Assembly: GCA_913063155.1 (NCBI GenBank)
Contig: CAJXYU010000001.1
Coordinates: 620,001-684,000, forward strand
Reading direction: 5' to 3'
DNA from: an uncultured Desulfovibrio sp.
Lineage (GTDB): Bacteria; Desulfobacterota; Desulfovibrionia; Desulfovibrionales; Desulfovibrionaceae
DNA length: 64,000 nt
Below the pieces are notes generated by a model that was not told the DNA's origin, did no database searches, and was given only the letters and a program-made list of their open reading frames with translations. Position 1 is the first letter of the stretch. Each line of letters starts with the position of its first letter. Both the position numbers and the translations under genes were made by a program. Positions 9,880-18,493 of the stretch are shown here, in pieces.

Positions 9880-10467
9880 TCATCGTACCGGCAATGATTG
9901 CACAACACGTTTGAACTGTTTTTTCAATTCTTTTCTACCGGAAGTAAATTCAGGCACATCCCACAGCATTTCCCAGCCGGTAAAAAGACACACGAGCGTT
10001 ATGGCGGCGCCGCGGCAGTCCGACTCATTCAAGCCATGCCCGGAACGATACAGCGCCTTGCCTATGGCTGCGGCCCACCCTTCCATTATGGTTTGGTACA
10101 CATTGTCGATTTCAGGATACTGATACCTTGAAGAGTTCAGAATGGAGTACAGAGCCTTTTCCGTGGCGCTTTCTTTAACCGGGCGCTCCAGTTCTTCGGC
10201 AAGAATATCCTCAACGCCGACCCCCTTATCTATCCACCTCCAAAACTCCGCGATTTCCTCCTCATGACGCCGAAGCACATCCTCGACCAACATAAGGATG
10301 AGATTGTCGCGCGTACCTACGAAATGGTGCACCAACGTCCTGGAAAGTCCAGCCTCGCGGGCCACGGCGCTGATACCGCTGTTATCCAGGCCGTTCCTGA
10401 CCACGCATTTTCCGAATGCTTCCAGGATCTGTGCAGTACGTTCCTGATCGAGTTTTTTCCGTCCCAT
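9880..10467 (-). CDS. TetR/AcrR-family transcriptional regulator
   Basis: The protein has 195 residues from the ATG at 10467, which is preceded by AAGGA. A longer reading to 10707 would cross the pst terminator hairpin, so I reject it. Residues 5-55 form the TetR helix-turn-helix: 'RTAQILEAFGKCVVRNGLDN', then 'SGISAVAREAGLSRTLVHHF' and 'GTRDNLI'. The C-terminal ligand domain is generic. TetR proteins usually repress a neighbouring efflux or metabolic gene; the candidates are the lipoprotein and the DMT exporter just downstream on the same strand. The ligand is unknown. Confidence 0.88.
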   Translation of the reverse strand: MGRKKLDQERTAQILEAFGKCVVRNGLDNSGISAVAREAGLSRTLVHHFVGTRDNLILMLVEDVLRRHEEEIAEFWRWIDKGVGVEDILAEELERPVKESATEKALYSILNSSRYQYPEIDNVYQTIMEGWAAAIGKALYRSGHGLNESDCRGAAITLVCLFTGWEMLWDVPEFTSGRKELKKQFKRVVQSLPVR

Positions 10468-10604
10468 ATGGTCCTTAGTGTTTATTCCTATGTCGTTTGC
10501 CCTCATGACATAGGAAGCCTCCGACGGGCAAGCGGGGAAATCCCCTTTTCCCAGAATGGGCTTTTGCTCAGTCCAAGGCCAGATCCCCTCCTCACTTGTT
10601 CTTT

Positions 10605-10650
10605 GAAAAACACGAAACACCCGGTGTCTCCACGAGACGCCGGGTGTTTC
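10605..10650 (-). terminator. Rho-independent terminator of the pst operon
   Basis: A 17-bp stem with a single T.G wobble (10614-10630 with 10634-10650, loop CAC) is followed on the minus strand by GTGTTTTTC. It lies 60 bases past the pstA stop and ends the pstSCA transcript before the TetR gene. Confidence 0.88.
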
Positions 10651-10710
10651 GATGAACGAGTTCAAGTCTGGGGAAAAACTTTTAAAGAGGATTTTCCCAC
10701 CCCACACTTT

Positions 10711-11637
10711 CTATTTGCTAAGCTTCCTGCGGAGCTTGCTGCGCAAGACGATGGCAATAAGGTTCATGCCCAGCACCAAGGAGATGAGCACCAGTGAAGT
10801 ACCGTACTGCAACGGCAAGGTCGCATCCGGATCGGTGGACGACACGGACAGAGAATAGATTTGATATGGCAGGGCCATGACTTCGTCAAAAATGGACTCG
10901 GCCAACTGCGGATTGTAACTGGCTGCCGCAGTGAACATGATGGCCGCGGTCTCACCGGCCGCTCGGCTGATGGAAAGAATGGAACCGGTCAGAACACCAG
11001 GCAACGCCGCAGGCAACACGACTTTGAAGATGGTCTGCCATTTGGTGGCGCCCAACCCCAGGGAAGCCTCACGATAGGTGTCGGGCACGGAGCGTAGTGC
11101 CTCTTCAGAAGTACCGATAATGACCGGCAGAATAAGCACGGCCAAGGTCAAGGACCCGGACGCGATGGAGACGCCCATCCCCAGTCCCCCGAGATCGCGG
11201 CTGGCCACAAAAAAGGCCATGCCGAACAGGCCGAAAACCACCGACGGCACACCGGCCAGGTTGTTGATGGACAGGCGGATGACGCGCATAATCGTGCCAG
11301 GTGTGGCGTATTCATGCAGATAAATGGCCGCAGCCACGCCAAGGGGCAGGGCCAGAAGCATGGACCCGAGACTCAGGTAGAATGTCCCGACAATACAGGG
11401 CAAAATGCCGCCCGCAAGGCCTCCCTCGGTGGGCATTCCTGTCAGGAAATCCCAGGAGATCGCGGGGAAGCCGTAATAAACCATATAGCCGACAATGATC
11501 ACCAGGGCCGCACCATTGATAAGCACTGCACCTTGAAACAGACCGAACCACAAGCCCTCAACAATTCTGCGGCGGGCCAGGAGGGCTGGTTCATTCGGAA
11601 GCTGGTCGATGATGGATTCGCGTACCATTTCGCTCAT
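10711..11637 (-). CDS. pstA: Phosphate ABC transporter permease PstA
   Basis: This 308-residue inner-membrane protein has six hydrophobic segments and the binding-protein-dependent transport loop 'REASLGLGATKWQTIFKVVL', which docks on the ATPase. The 'GGLAGGILPCIVGTFYL' and 'AGVPSVVFGLFG' stretches are typical of PstA. It pairs with PstC to form the phosphate channel. It begins 10 bases after pstC behind a strong AAGGAG site. The ATPase gene pstB and phoU, often downstream, are absent; a terminator follows instead. Confidence 0.93.
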   Translation of the reverse strand: MSEMVRESIIDQLPNEPALLARRRIVEGLWFGLFQGAVLINGAALVIIVGYMVYYGFPAISWDFLTGMPTEGGLAGGILPCIVGTFYLSLGSMLLALPLGVAAAIYLHEYATPGTIMRVIRLSINNLAGVPSVVFGLFGMAFFVASRDLGGLGMGVSIASGSLTLAVLILPVIIGTSEEALRSVPDTYREASLGLGATKWQTIFKVVLPAALPGVLTGSILSISRAAGETAAIMFTAAASYNPQLAESIFDEVMALPYQIYSLSVSSTDPDATLPLQYGTSLVLISLVLGMNLIAIVLRSKLRRKLSK

Positions 11638-11647
11638 TCCTCTCTCC

Positions 11648-12571
11648 TTAAAGGGTCGCGGCTCCGACCTGCTTGTACTTGTGTGCGATGTGGTCAGCCA
11701 ACAGGTTGAAAAGGAAGGTGATCACAAAAAGAACCATGGCGATGGCAAAAAGAGCAAAATAGTGCATCTCCAAGCCAAAGCTGGTTTCACCCATTTCCGC
11801 TGCGATACTGGCAGGCATGGGGCGAACCGGGTCGAAAATGGAGTTCGGAATGCGCGCCGCACCACCAGCCACCATGAGCACGACCATGGTCTCGCCGATG
11901 GAGCGGGACATGCCGAGAATGACTGCAGTGGACAGTCCGGACAGCGATGCCGGCAAAACGACCTTCTTGATGGTCTCAAAATGAGTTGCCCCAAGGGCCA
12001 GGGAGCCTTCCTTGAGTTCGGCAGGCACGGAATGGATGGCGTCCTCCGCAATGGAAGTGATGGTGGGAACGGCCATGAAGGCCAGCATGATGGATGCGTT
12101 CAACATGTTCACGCCGAAACGAATGTCGAACAGCTCCAACATGATGGGTGCAACGACAGCAAGCCCGAAAAAGCCGATGACCACCGACGGCAGGGAAGCC
12201 AGCAGTTCCACCATGGGCTTGACGACTTCGCGTACCTTGTTGGGGGCGATTTCGGCCAGATAAATGGCGGTCATGACCCCCAGCGGTATGGCGATGATCG
12301 AAGAAAGCAACGTGACCCAGACAGACCCCATGATCAGCGGAAGAATGCCCCACTGCGGGTGTTCGGAAACAGGCTTCCACTGCGCGCCGAAGATGAAGTC
12401 GAAAAAGGAGACGCCCTTATGCACTTCGCCCATGGCGTCAAAACCGAAAAATGTTGGCAGGGCTTCGCTGACAAGAAAATACATGATCAGGCCCAGTGCG
12501 ACGATGGAAATGGAAGCTGCACCAAAGAACATGCCTTTGATGAGTGTTTCCTTTCGTTTGCGATCAATCAT
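11648..12571 (-). CDS. pstC: Phosphate ABC transporter permease PstC
   Basis: This 307-residue inner-membrane protein has six predicted helices, a periplasmic 'FDFIFGAQWKPVSEHPQWG' segment characteristic of PstC, and the ATPase-docking loop 'LKEGSLALGATHFETIKKVV'. 'LLASLPSVVIGFFGL' is the PstC/PstA family motif. It is the second gene of pstS-pstC-pstA, with GGAG ahead of the ATG. A strong hairpin separates it from pstS and should lower its level relative to the binding protein. Confidence 0.93.
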   Translation of the reverse strand: MIDRKRKETLIKGMFFGAASISIVALGLIMYFLVSEALPTFFGFDAMGEVHKGVSFFDFIFGAQWKPVSEHPQWGILPLIMGSVWVTLLSSIIAIPLGVMTAIYLAEIAPNKVREVVKPMVELLASLPSVVIGFFGLAVVAPIMLELFDIRFGVNMLNASIMLAFMAVPTITSIAEDAIHSVPAELKEGSLALGATHFETIKKVVLPASLSGLSTAVILGMSRSIGETMVVLMVAGGAARIPNSIFDPVRPMPASIAAEMGETSFGLEMHYFALFAIAMVLFVITFLFNLLADHIAHKYKQVGAATL

Positions 12572-12602
12572 TGAGTGCTCCGTTCCCCTTGGAGACAGGT
12601 TG

Positions 12603-12631
12603 CCCGCCGGTACGCCCTGCGTACCGGCGGG
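12603..12631 (-). promoter_or_regulatory. Intercistronic pstS-pstC hairpin
   Basis: A perfect 13-bp stem (12603-12615 with 12619-12631) with a CCT loop lies between the pstS stop and the pstC start. No T-run follows on the minus strand, so it is more likely a stabiliser of the 3' end of pstS mRNA or a partial attenuator than a full terminator. This fits the usual need for more binding protein than permease. Confidence 0.7.
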
Positions 12632-12660
12632 AGAGGGTCGAGAATCGAATCTCTACTGAG

Positions 12661-13473
12661 TTACTTGGTCATGGGCACGAAGCCGACTTCCTCAATGATC
12701 TTCTGACCGGCCGGGCTCATGACGAATTCGATGAATTCCTTCACTTCACCGGTGGGGCTGCCAGCGGTGTAGAGGTTCAGACCGCGAGAGAGCGGGTAGG
12801 ACTTGTCCAGAGCAGTCTTGACGGAAGCCATCACACCGTTGACCTTAACGGCCTTGATCTTGGGATTCAGGAAGCCCAGGCCGACGTAACCGACACCTTT
12901 CTTGTTGCCGGCGATCTTGGCGGCCATGGCGGCGTTGGAAGGCATGCGGGAAACCATGTCGAACTCGTCTTCCTTCTTCATGACTTTCTTGTGCCACACT
13001 TCGTAAGTACCGGAGTTGGTCTCACGGGAGAACAGGGCGATGATTCCCTTGTTGCCACCCACGTCGGCCCAGTTGCGGATCTTGTCCTGGTAGATATCCT
13101 TGAGTTGAGCAGTGGTCAGAGCGCTCACCTTGTTGGACGGGTGAACGATGGGAACCAGGCAGTCCAGGGCGATGACGTACTGTTTCGGAGTCACGCCGTT
13201 CGCCTTGGCCTTTTCAACTTCAGCGGACTTCATGTCGCGAGACATCATGCCTATATCGGCGGTGCCGTTGATGATGGCTTTGGCGCCGTCACCGGAGCCG
13301 GTGGCGGAAATGGAGAAATTCACGCCGGGGTTGATCTTTTTGTAAGCGGCGACAAGCTTCTTCATGGCCGGGTCCACAGTGGTGGAACCTTTCACACGGA
13401 TATCACCGGCGAAAGCGGTGGCCGCGATGCTCATGATCATGACGGCGACGAGAGCGATCAAAGACTTTTTCAT
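12661..13473 (-). CDS. pstS: Phosphate-binding periplasmic protein PstS
   Basis: This 270-residue protein starts at the ATG at 13473, which has GGAGGAAGG ahead of it; a further 34 in-frame codons upstream lack a ribosome site. A signal peptide ends at 'AATAFAGD'. The mature protein shows the phosphate-binding motifs 'VKGSTTVDPAM', 'SATGSGDGAKAI', 'MMSRDMK' and 'FSRETNSGTYEVW'. It captures phosphate in the periplasm for PstCA. It is the first and probably most abundant product of the operon. It is a short PstS, as is common in delta-proteobacteria. Confidence 0.94.
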   Translation of the reverse strand: MKKSLIALVAVMIMSIAATAFAGDIRVKGSTTVDPAMKKLVAAYKKINPGVNFSISATGSGDGAKAIINGTADIGMMSRDMKSAEVEKAKANGVTPKQYVIALDCLVPIVHPSNKVSALTTAQLKDIYQDKIRNWADVGGNKGIIALFSRETNSGTYEVWHKKVMKKEDEFDMVSRMPSNAAMAAKIAGNKKGVGYVGLGFLNPKIKAVKVNGVMASVKTALDKSYPLSRGLNLYTAGSPTGEVKEFIEFVMSPAGQKIIEEVGFVPMTK

Positions 13474-13554
13474 GGTTTTCCTTCCTCCGAAAACGTAATT
13501 GGATTGTGTCTTGCGCGGCCCCTTTGGCCTGCTCAGGAAGAAATACTCGTCAAA

Positions 13555-13572
13555 TGTTACAGAGGCGTTACG
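13555..13572 (-). promoter_or_regulatory. Possible Pho box upstream of pstS
   Basis: On the minus strand two 7-base half-sites, CGTAACG and TGTAACA, stand 11 bases apart (7-4-7), the spacing of PhoB direct repeats. The match to the E. coli consensus CTGTCAT is only partial. The position, about 80-100 bases ahead of the pstS start, suits a PhoB site, but this is inference. Confidence 0.35.
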
Positions 13573-13715
13573 CAAAGACGAAAGTCCAGTGACACTCTAT
13601 GTTTTCTTGTTTGACAGAACAGTTGAAATATTCGCAATATACCACGGCAAACAGGATTTTGGCAGTAAATAGTCGGCCTGTTGCAACACTTATAACCCCC
13701 TTCCCGGAGGCAGTG

Positions 13716-15074
13716 ATGAAAGCGAAATACGTCATCATCGGAGCAGGACCCACCGGCCTCGGCGCGGCCAATCGGCTTCGTGAACTTGGCGAGGATTCAT
13801 TCATTGTCCTCGAACGCCATGCATACGTAGGCGGCCTGGCCGCCAGCTTTCGGGACGAAGCCGGATTCACCTGGGATATCGGGGGGCATGTGGTCTTCTC
13901 CCATTACAATTACTTTGATGATCTCATGGACGAACTCCTGGGCGGGGAACGCCTGGAGCATGAACGCGAATCCTGGGTCCGGGTCTGCAAAACCTGGGTC
14001 CCCTATCCGTTCCAGAACAACATCCGCCATCTTCCCAAGGACATACGCTGGAAATGCGTCCAAGGCCTCCTGCCGGAAAACCGCTTACAGCGGCAACCGA
14101 AGAACTTCAGCGAATGGATAGATTACGTTTTCGGTGCTGGAATCGGCGAAATTTTCATGAGGCCCTACAACTTCAAGGTATGGGCCACCCCTCCCGAACT
14201 GATGCAGTACTCCTGGATAGGCGAAAGGGTCAGCATCATCGACCTGAAGAAGGTTCTGGAAAACCTGATTCTTGAGCATGACGACGTAGCCTGGGGCCCA
14301 AACAACACCTTCAAGTTCCCCCTGCACGGCGGAACGGGCGAAATATTCCGCAGGTTGGCCGCCAGGGTGGAGGACTGCATCCATCGGAACCAGGAAGTCT
14401 TCGCCGTGGATTGGGACGCGAAGAAAGTGACCACGGCCCAAGGATTGGAGGTGGAGTACGAATATCTGCTCAACACGGCTCCCCTTGATCTGCTGGCCGG
14501 GCAATGGCTGAAGCAGAAGGACGACGTCATGGTCAATGCGGCGGCGGATTTCAGCCGCAACGGGGTCTTCGTTGCCGGCATCGGCCTGGATACCCGCGAC
14601 CACGAGGTCAATTCGCGCTGCTGGATGTATTTTCCGGAAAGCGACTCCCCTTTCTATCGGGTGACCAACTTTCACAACTATTCGCCCAACAACGTTGCAC
14701 GCCCGGAAAAACAACTCGGGTTCATGTGCGAAACATCCTTTTCAGAGCACAAGCCGGAAAACCTGGATCAACTCATGGACCGCACCGTGCAGGGGCTTGT
14801 CAACACCACCATGCTGGAAGGAAAGCGAACAGCCGACCTGGCCACAAAATGGAGCATAACCGAGGAGTACGGCTACCCCGTGCCCTGCCTCAAACGCGAC
14901 AGTGCGCTGGGGGCCATTCAGCCTCGGTTGGAAGCAAAGGGGATATTCTCCCGCGGCCGCTTCGGCGGCTGGAAATATGAAGTTGCCAACATGGACCATT
15001 CGGTCATGCAGGGTGTGGAATGGGCCCAGCGCATGGTCCTGGCGGAACCTGAAACAACCTACTCATGGGGCTAG
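13716..15074 (+). CDS. FAD-dependent oxidoreductase of the UDP-galactopyranose mutase / amine oxidase type
   Basis: This 452-residue protein begins with a Rossmann FAD motif, 'GAGPTGLGAANRL', then 'VLERHAYVGGLAASF' and 'TWDIGGHVVFSHYNYFD'. These are shared by UDP-galactopyranose mutases, protoporphyrinogen oxidases and phytoene desaturases. The ATG at 13716 has CGGAGG ahead; an earlier in-frame ATG at 13599 lacks one. The C-terminal 'GRFGGWKYEVANMDHSVMQG' resembles the FAD-closing segment of the superfamily. It likely acts on a sugar-nucleotide or lipid-linked substrate, but the reaction cannot be fixed. The M24 peptidase gene follows after 3 bases, so they form an operon. Confidence 0.8.
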   Translation: MKAKYVIIGAGPTGLGAANRLRELGEDSFIVLERHAYVGGLAASFRDEAGFTWDIGGHVVFSHYNYFDDLMDELLGGERLEHERESWVRVCKTWVPYPFQNNIRHLPKDIRWKCVQGLLPENRLQRQPKNFSEWIDYVFGAGIGEIFMRPYNFKVWATPPELMQYSWIGERVSIIDLKKVLENLILEHDDVAWGPNNTFKFPLHGGTGEIFRRLAARVEDCIHRNQEVFAVDWDAKKVTTAQGLEVEYEYLLNTAPLDLLAGQWLKQKDDVMVNAAADFSRNGVFVAGIGLDTRDHEVNSRCWMYFPESDSPFYRVTNFHNYSPNNVARPEKQLGFMCETSFSEHKPENLDQLMDRTVQGLVNTTMLEGKRTADLATKWSITEEYGYPVPCLKRDSALGAIQPRLEAKGIFSRGRFGGWKYEVANMDHSVMQGVEWAQRMVLAEPETTYSWG

Positions 15075-15077
15075 GAA

Positions 15078-16148
15078 ATGGACAAACGAATCTTCGAACA
15101 ACGACGCGACAACCTGAAGCGCAAACTCGCCGAAAAAAAACTACCGGCGCTCCTCGTTTCCCATGCAGCCAACCGCTTTTATCTGAGCGGTTTCGAGCTG
15201 CACGACGGTCAGTGCAATGAGTCCAGCGGCTGGGTGGTGGTGACCCAGGACGGCCCCGACTACCTGTTCACGGACCCGCGTTTCGACGATGCCGCCAAAC
15301 GTCTCTGGAACGAGGAGAACATCGTCATCTATTCTGACAAGAAGCACCGGACCGTTGGCGAATTTCTCAAGGGCAAGGGCATCAAGACCCTGGCCTTCGA
15401 CCCGGAAGTGACCAGCCTCTTCGATCACGAAGGACTCAAGCCCTACGTAGACCTTACCGCCCAACGCGGTCTTGTGGAGGAGCTACGCATCTACAAGGAT
15501 GAAGAGGAAGTCAGACGCATGGAAGCGTCCATTGGCCTGAACCACAAGATCATGGACGAAATCCAGGAATTTCTGGTGCCGGGCGTCACGGAGAAGGAGG
15601 TGGCCTGGCAGATCGAAAAGCTTTTCAAAAACAACGGCGCCGAGGAAATGGCCTTTTCCTCCATCGTGGGCGTGGGCCCCAATGCGGCCCTGCCGCACGC
15701 CATTCCCGGCGAAACCGAGTTGCGCGAGGGCGACTTGGTGCTCATAGATACCGGTTGCCGCCTGAACGACTACAACTCGGACCAGACCCGTACCTTCTGG
15801 GTGGGGGACAAACCGTCCGACCGTTTCCAACAGGTGCTGGAATGGGTGCAGGGTGCGCAACAGGCGGCCATCGACACCATGCGGCCCGGCCTCTCGCTCT
15901 ACGAACCCTGGAAGGCGGCCTGGGACTATTTCGACAAGCTGGGCGTGGCAAAATACTTCACCCACGGGCTCGGCCACGGCGTTGGCCTGGAAACCCACGA
16001 ACCACCGCGCATGTCGCGCGTGGCCAAGGGGACGCTGGAGCCGGGCGTCATCATCACCGTGGAGCCGGGACTGTACTGGCCCGACTGGGGCGGCGTCCGC
16101 TGGGAGCATGAAGTGCTCATCACCGAGGACGGCTGCCGTGTGTTGTAG
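15078..16148 (+). CDS. Xaa-Pro aminopeptidase-like M24 metallopeptidase
   Basis: This 356-residue protein has a creatinase N-terminal domain (1-125) and an M24 pita-bread domain. The five metal ligands are visible: Asp in 'VLIDTGC', Asp in 'NSDQTRTFW', His in 'GLGHGVGLETHE', Glu in 'TVEPGLYW' and Glu in 'RWEHEVLI'. The family removes N-terminal residues before proline using two divalent metals. The length fits the short PepQ/PepP-like peptidases. It is cytoplasmic, with no signal peptide. It is the second gene of the operon and ends in a long hairpin. Confidence 0.92.
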   Translation: MDKRIFEQRRDNLKRKLAEKKLPALLVSHAANRFYLSGFELHDGQCNESSGWVVVTQDGPDYLFTDPRFDDAAKRLWNEENIVIYSDKKHRTVGEFLKGKGIKTLAFDPEVTSLFDHEGLKPYVDLTAQRGLVEELRIYKDEEEVRRMEASIGLNHKIMDEIQEFLVPGVTEKEVAWQIEKLFKNNGAEEMAFSSIVGVGPNAALPHAIPGETELREGDLVLIDTGCRLNDYNSDQTRTFWVGDKPSDRFQQVLEWVQGAQQAAIDTMRPGLSLYEPWKAAWDYFDKLGVAKYFTHGLGHGVGLETHEPPRMSRVAKGTLEPGVIITVEPGLYWPDWGGVRWEHEVLITEDGCRVL

Positions 16149-16161
16149 GAATTGAAAAAGA

Positions 16162-16201
16162 GACGGGGGAAGAACCTTTTGCAAAAGGTTCTTCCCCCGT
16201 C
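16162..16201. terminator. Perfect 40-bp palindrome; terminator or dispersed repeat
   Basis: A perfect inverted repeat with 19-bp arms (16162-16180 with 16183-16201) around a GC centre begins 13 bases after the M24 peptidase stop. The core reads GAACCTTTTGCAAAAGGTTC inside G/C-rich flanks. A short T-run follows further on. It most likely terminates the operon; its symmetry also suggests a repeat of the kind scattered through some genomes. Confidence 0.75.
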
Positions 16202-16645
16202 CCCCATTTTCAAAACTGTTTATCGATTGCGCCCCGGGCGCGATGTCATCTTCCCCACCACCTTTCAGCTTTATACAAGTGACCTTTACGGCTGGCGAAA
16301 AAACCGTCCCACCAGCCTCGCCCACAACCGCCCCTGTTTCATCATGAGACTTCACCAACTCTCCAGGATTCGGCCAAGCCGCCACGCCGGACCGCTACAG
16401 CTCCCTTCCCTGAGTCCGGTGTACTTCACGGCTCCTCCGGGTTTTGGAAAAAACCTGGCCCCGATTTCCCGGCCCGGCTAAAACCGAAAAGCAAAAGGAG
16501 GCCTCAAAGATATAATGGACGCTTGACACGCCCCCGGCAAACAGAAGACACAGCGCAAAAAGTTGCACATACTTGTCTCGGTCTTTATCTTCACTCTACG
16601 GTGACCTAAATTTTCATACCAAATCAGAATAGATCCGGAGTATCC
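16202..16645. other. 444-base stretch without a gene
   Basis: No reading frame here has a ribosome site and a plausible protein. The part before about 16480 is GC-rich; the last 100 bases become AT-richer and probably hold the promoter of the TPR gene, but no clear -35/-10 pair was found. A weak hairpin sits near 16439-16463. It could be a decayed gene. Confidence 0.5.
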
Positions 16646-17260
16646 ATGGGAACCCACAAAAAAGAAAGGGAGTCGGAAAGATTCGCCAAGCAGCACGTGC
16701 GTAAGTCCACTTGCGCCATGCTGGTGATTTCCGCGCTCATAATCGGAGCGTTCGTCGGCAACGTGGTCAGCAGTCTCATGTACCAGCAAAAACAGGCAAC
16801 CATGTCCCGCCCCATGGGCCAACCCGGGAGCACCGCCAGTGTGGACTCCAAACAGTCCAAGTTGGAGGCGGCCGTGGCGGCCAACCCCGAGGACCCGCAT
16901 GCATGGTCCGACCTCGGCCACTACTACTTCGACCACAACATGCCGGAGCGGGCCGTCGCCGCCTACGAAAAGTCCCTGTCCATTGCTCCAAACCACCCGG
17001 GGATCTGGTCCGACCTGGGGGTCATGTACCGCCGCACCGGCCAATTCAAAAAGGCCCTCGACGCCTTCGAACACGCAGCAGCCCTAGATCCCAAGCATAT
17101 TACCGCCCGTTTCAACAAAGGAATCGTGCTGCTCTACGACCTGAAAAAAAAGGATGAAGCACTGACCGCCTGGCGGTCCATCCTGAACATCGATCCCGAC
17201 GCCAAGGCCCCGGATGGACGCCCCATGACGGAAGTCATCAGAGAAGTGGAAACAAAATAG
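16646..17260 (+). CDS. Membrane-anchored TPR protein
   Basis: This 204-residue protein has a basic N-terminus, one membrane helix at about 24-45 ('CAMLVISALIIGAFVGNVVS'), a linker, and three TPR units from about residue 75 ('AWSDLGHYYFDHNMPERAVA', 'IWSDLGVMYRRTGQFKKALD', 'ARFNKGIVLLYDLKKKDEAL'). The topology puts the TPR domain in the periplasm. Such proteins usually scaffold cytochrome-maturation, pilus or secretion complexes (CcmI-like), but no partner gene is adjacent. CGGAG lies ahead of the ATG. A hairpin follows. Confidence 0.85.
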   Translation: MGTHKKERESERFAKQHVRKSTCAMLVISALIIGAFVGNVVSSLMYQQKQATMSRPMGQPGSTASVDSKQSKLEAAVAANPEDPHAWSDLGHYYFDHNMPERAVAAYEKSLSIAPNHPGIWSDLGVMYRRTGQFKKALDAFEHAAALDPKHITARFNKGIVLLYDLKKKDEALTAWRSILNIDPDAKAPDGRPMTEVIREVETK

Positions 17261-17282
17261 TCAAACAACATACGAGACGGAA

Positions 17283-17327
17283 AGGGTCGGAAGGCAGCGT
17301 TTAAACAGACGTTTGCTTCCCGACCCT
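17283..17327 (+). terminator. Probable terminator after the TPR gene
   Basis: GGGTCGG at 17284-17290 pairs with CCGACCC at 17320-17326, with further imperfect pairing of the inner AAGGCA and TGCTT stretch. A short pyrimidine-rich tail follows. The stem is imperfect and the T-run poor, so this is a moderate call. Confidence 0.55.
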
Positions 17328-17403
17328 CCCCTTTACAGAATTGTATTTACCGCATACTTTCCCGCCCAATCAGAAAAGACAGCACAGTAAGGAGATACCA
17401 ATA

Positions 17404-18321
17404 ATGACCAAGACCGCCATTCTTTTCCCCGGACAGGGATCGCAGGAAAAGGGTATGGGGTGCGACGTGGCCGAACAACATGCCGAAGCACTGAACCTCT
17501 GGAAATTTGCGGAAGCCGAATCCGGCCTTCCTCTGCGAGAAATCTACTGGGACGGCGAAAAAACCGACATGGCCGACACCCGCGCCCTGCAGCCCGCACT
17601 CACCGTGGTCAATCTGTCCCTATGGCAGGCCTGCGCTTCAAAATTTTCTCCAGTGGCCACCGCCGGACACAGCTTGGGCGAATTTGCCTCCCTGGCCGCC
17701 GCAGGAGTGCTTTCAATCAAGGACGCCATCAGGGCCGTGACCCTTCGCGGGCGCCTCATGTCCGAGGCGGGCAAGGAAGGCCACGGCATGGCGGCAGTAC
17801 TCAAAATGGAACAGAACGCTGTCGTGGAAGTAGTGAAAAAGGCCGCTGAGGCTTCCGGAAAGGAACTGCGCGTTGCCAACTACAACACCCCTGCCCAGTT
17901 CGTCATCTCCGGCGAGGCCGAAGCGCTTGAGGCCGCCGCTCCTCTGGTCAAGGAACTGAAGGGCCGCATGATTCAATTGCCCGTGTCCGGCGCTTTCCAC
18001 TCGCCGCTCATTCAGGAGGCCGCTGACGAATTCGCCTCCTTCTTGAATAAGCTGGAATGGAACGCCCCGTCTTTTCCGGTCTTTTTCAACGCAACCGCCT
18101 TGACCGAACAGGCCCCGGGCACCATCAAGGAACTCATGAAACGCCAGATGACTTCCTCGGTGCTCTGGATCCAGACCGTCTCCAACATGTGGAACTCCGG
18201 TGTGCGCTCATTCACCGAAGTAGGCCCCAAGGGCGTACTTTTCAAGATGCTCAAGCCCAATCTCAAGGGCAAGGAAGAGGAATGGGAGGGCTCCAATATC
18301 GCCTCCCTGGATTCCATCTGA
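17404..18321 (+). CDS. fabD: Malonyl-CoA:ACP transacylase FabD
   Basis: This 305-residue protein carries 'FPGQGSQEKGMG' at the N-terminus, the nucleophile Ser90 in 'AGHSLGEFASLAAAG', the arginine in 'RGRLM' and the catalytic histidine in 'SGAFHSPLI'. FabD moves malonyl from CoA to acyl carrier protein at the start of fatty-acid synthesis. The ATG at 17404 has AAGGAG at good spacing; a longer frame to 17341 crosses a promoter-like region. The gene stands apart from other fab genes here, so it may be a second or relocated copy. Confidence 0.94.
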   Translation: MTKTAILFPGQGSQEKGMGCDVAEQHAEALNLWKFAEAESGLPLREIYWDGEKTDMADTRALQPALTVVNLSLWQACASKFSPVATAGHSLGEFASLAAAGVLSIKDAIRAVTLRGRLMSEAGKEGHGMAAVLKMEQNAVVEVVKKAAEASGKELRVANYNTPAQFVISGEAEALEAAAPLVKELKGRMIQLPVSGAFHSPLIQEAADEFASFLNKLEWNAPSFPVFFNATALTEQAPGTIKELMKRQMTSSVLWIQTVSNMWNSGVRSFTEVGPKGVLFKMLKPNLKGKEEEWEGSNIASLDSI

Positions 18322-18340
18322 GATTTCCCGGTCAACCGTT

Positions 18341-18372
18341 ACAAGGCCCCGGCCAAGCCGGGGCTTGTTTTC
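18341..18372 (+). terminator. Rho-independent terminator after fabD
   Basis: The stem ACAAGGCCCCGGC / GCCGGGGCTTGT with a CAA loop and one bulge is followed by TTTTCCCCC. It ends the fabD transcript. Confidence 0.75.
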
Positions 18373-18493
18373 CCCCGGCAGGCAAGAAGGCAATTCCCAA
18401 AAACCGCAACTTTTCTGCTTGCCCGGCACATTGAAAACCATTATCGTTCATCTTGCACACCATTCGAAACAAGCATTTCCAGAGAGTATTCCT

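Noticed and set aside
10468-10707. An 80-residue N-terminal extension of the TetR regulator
   Set aside because: It would run through the pst terminator hairpin and has no ribosome site, while the ATG at 10467 has AAGGA.
13610-13643. A sigma-70 promoter for the FAD oxidoreductase (TTGACA at 13611)
   Set aside because: No good -10 lies at 16-18 bases; the best TATACC is 21 bases away.
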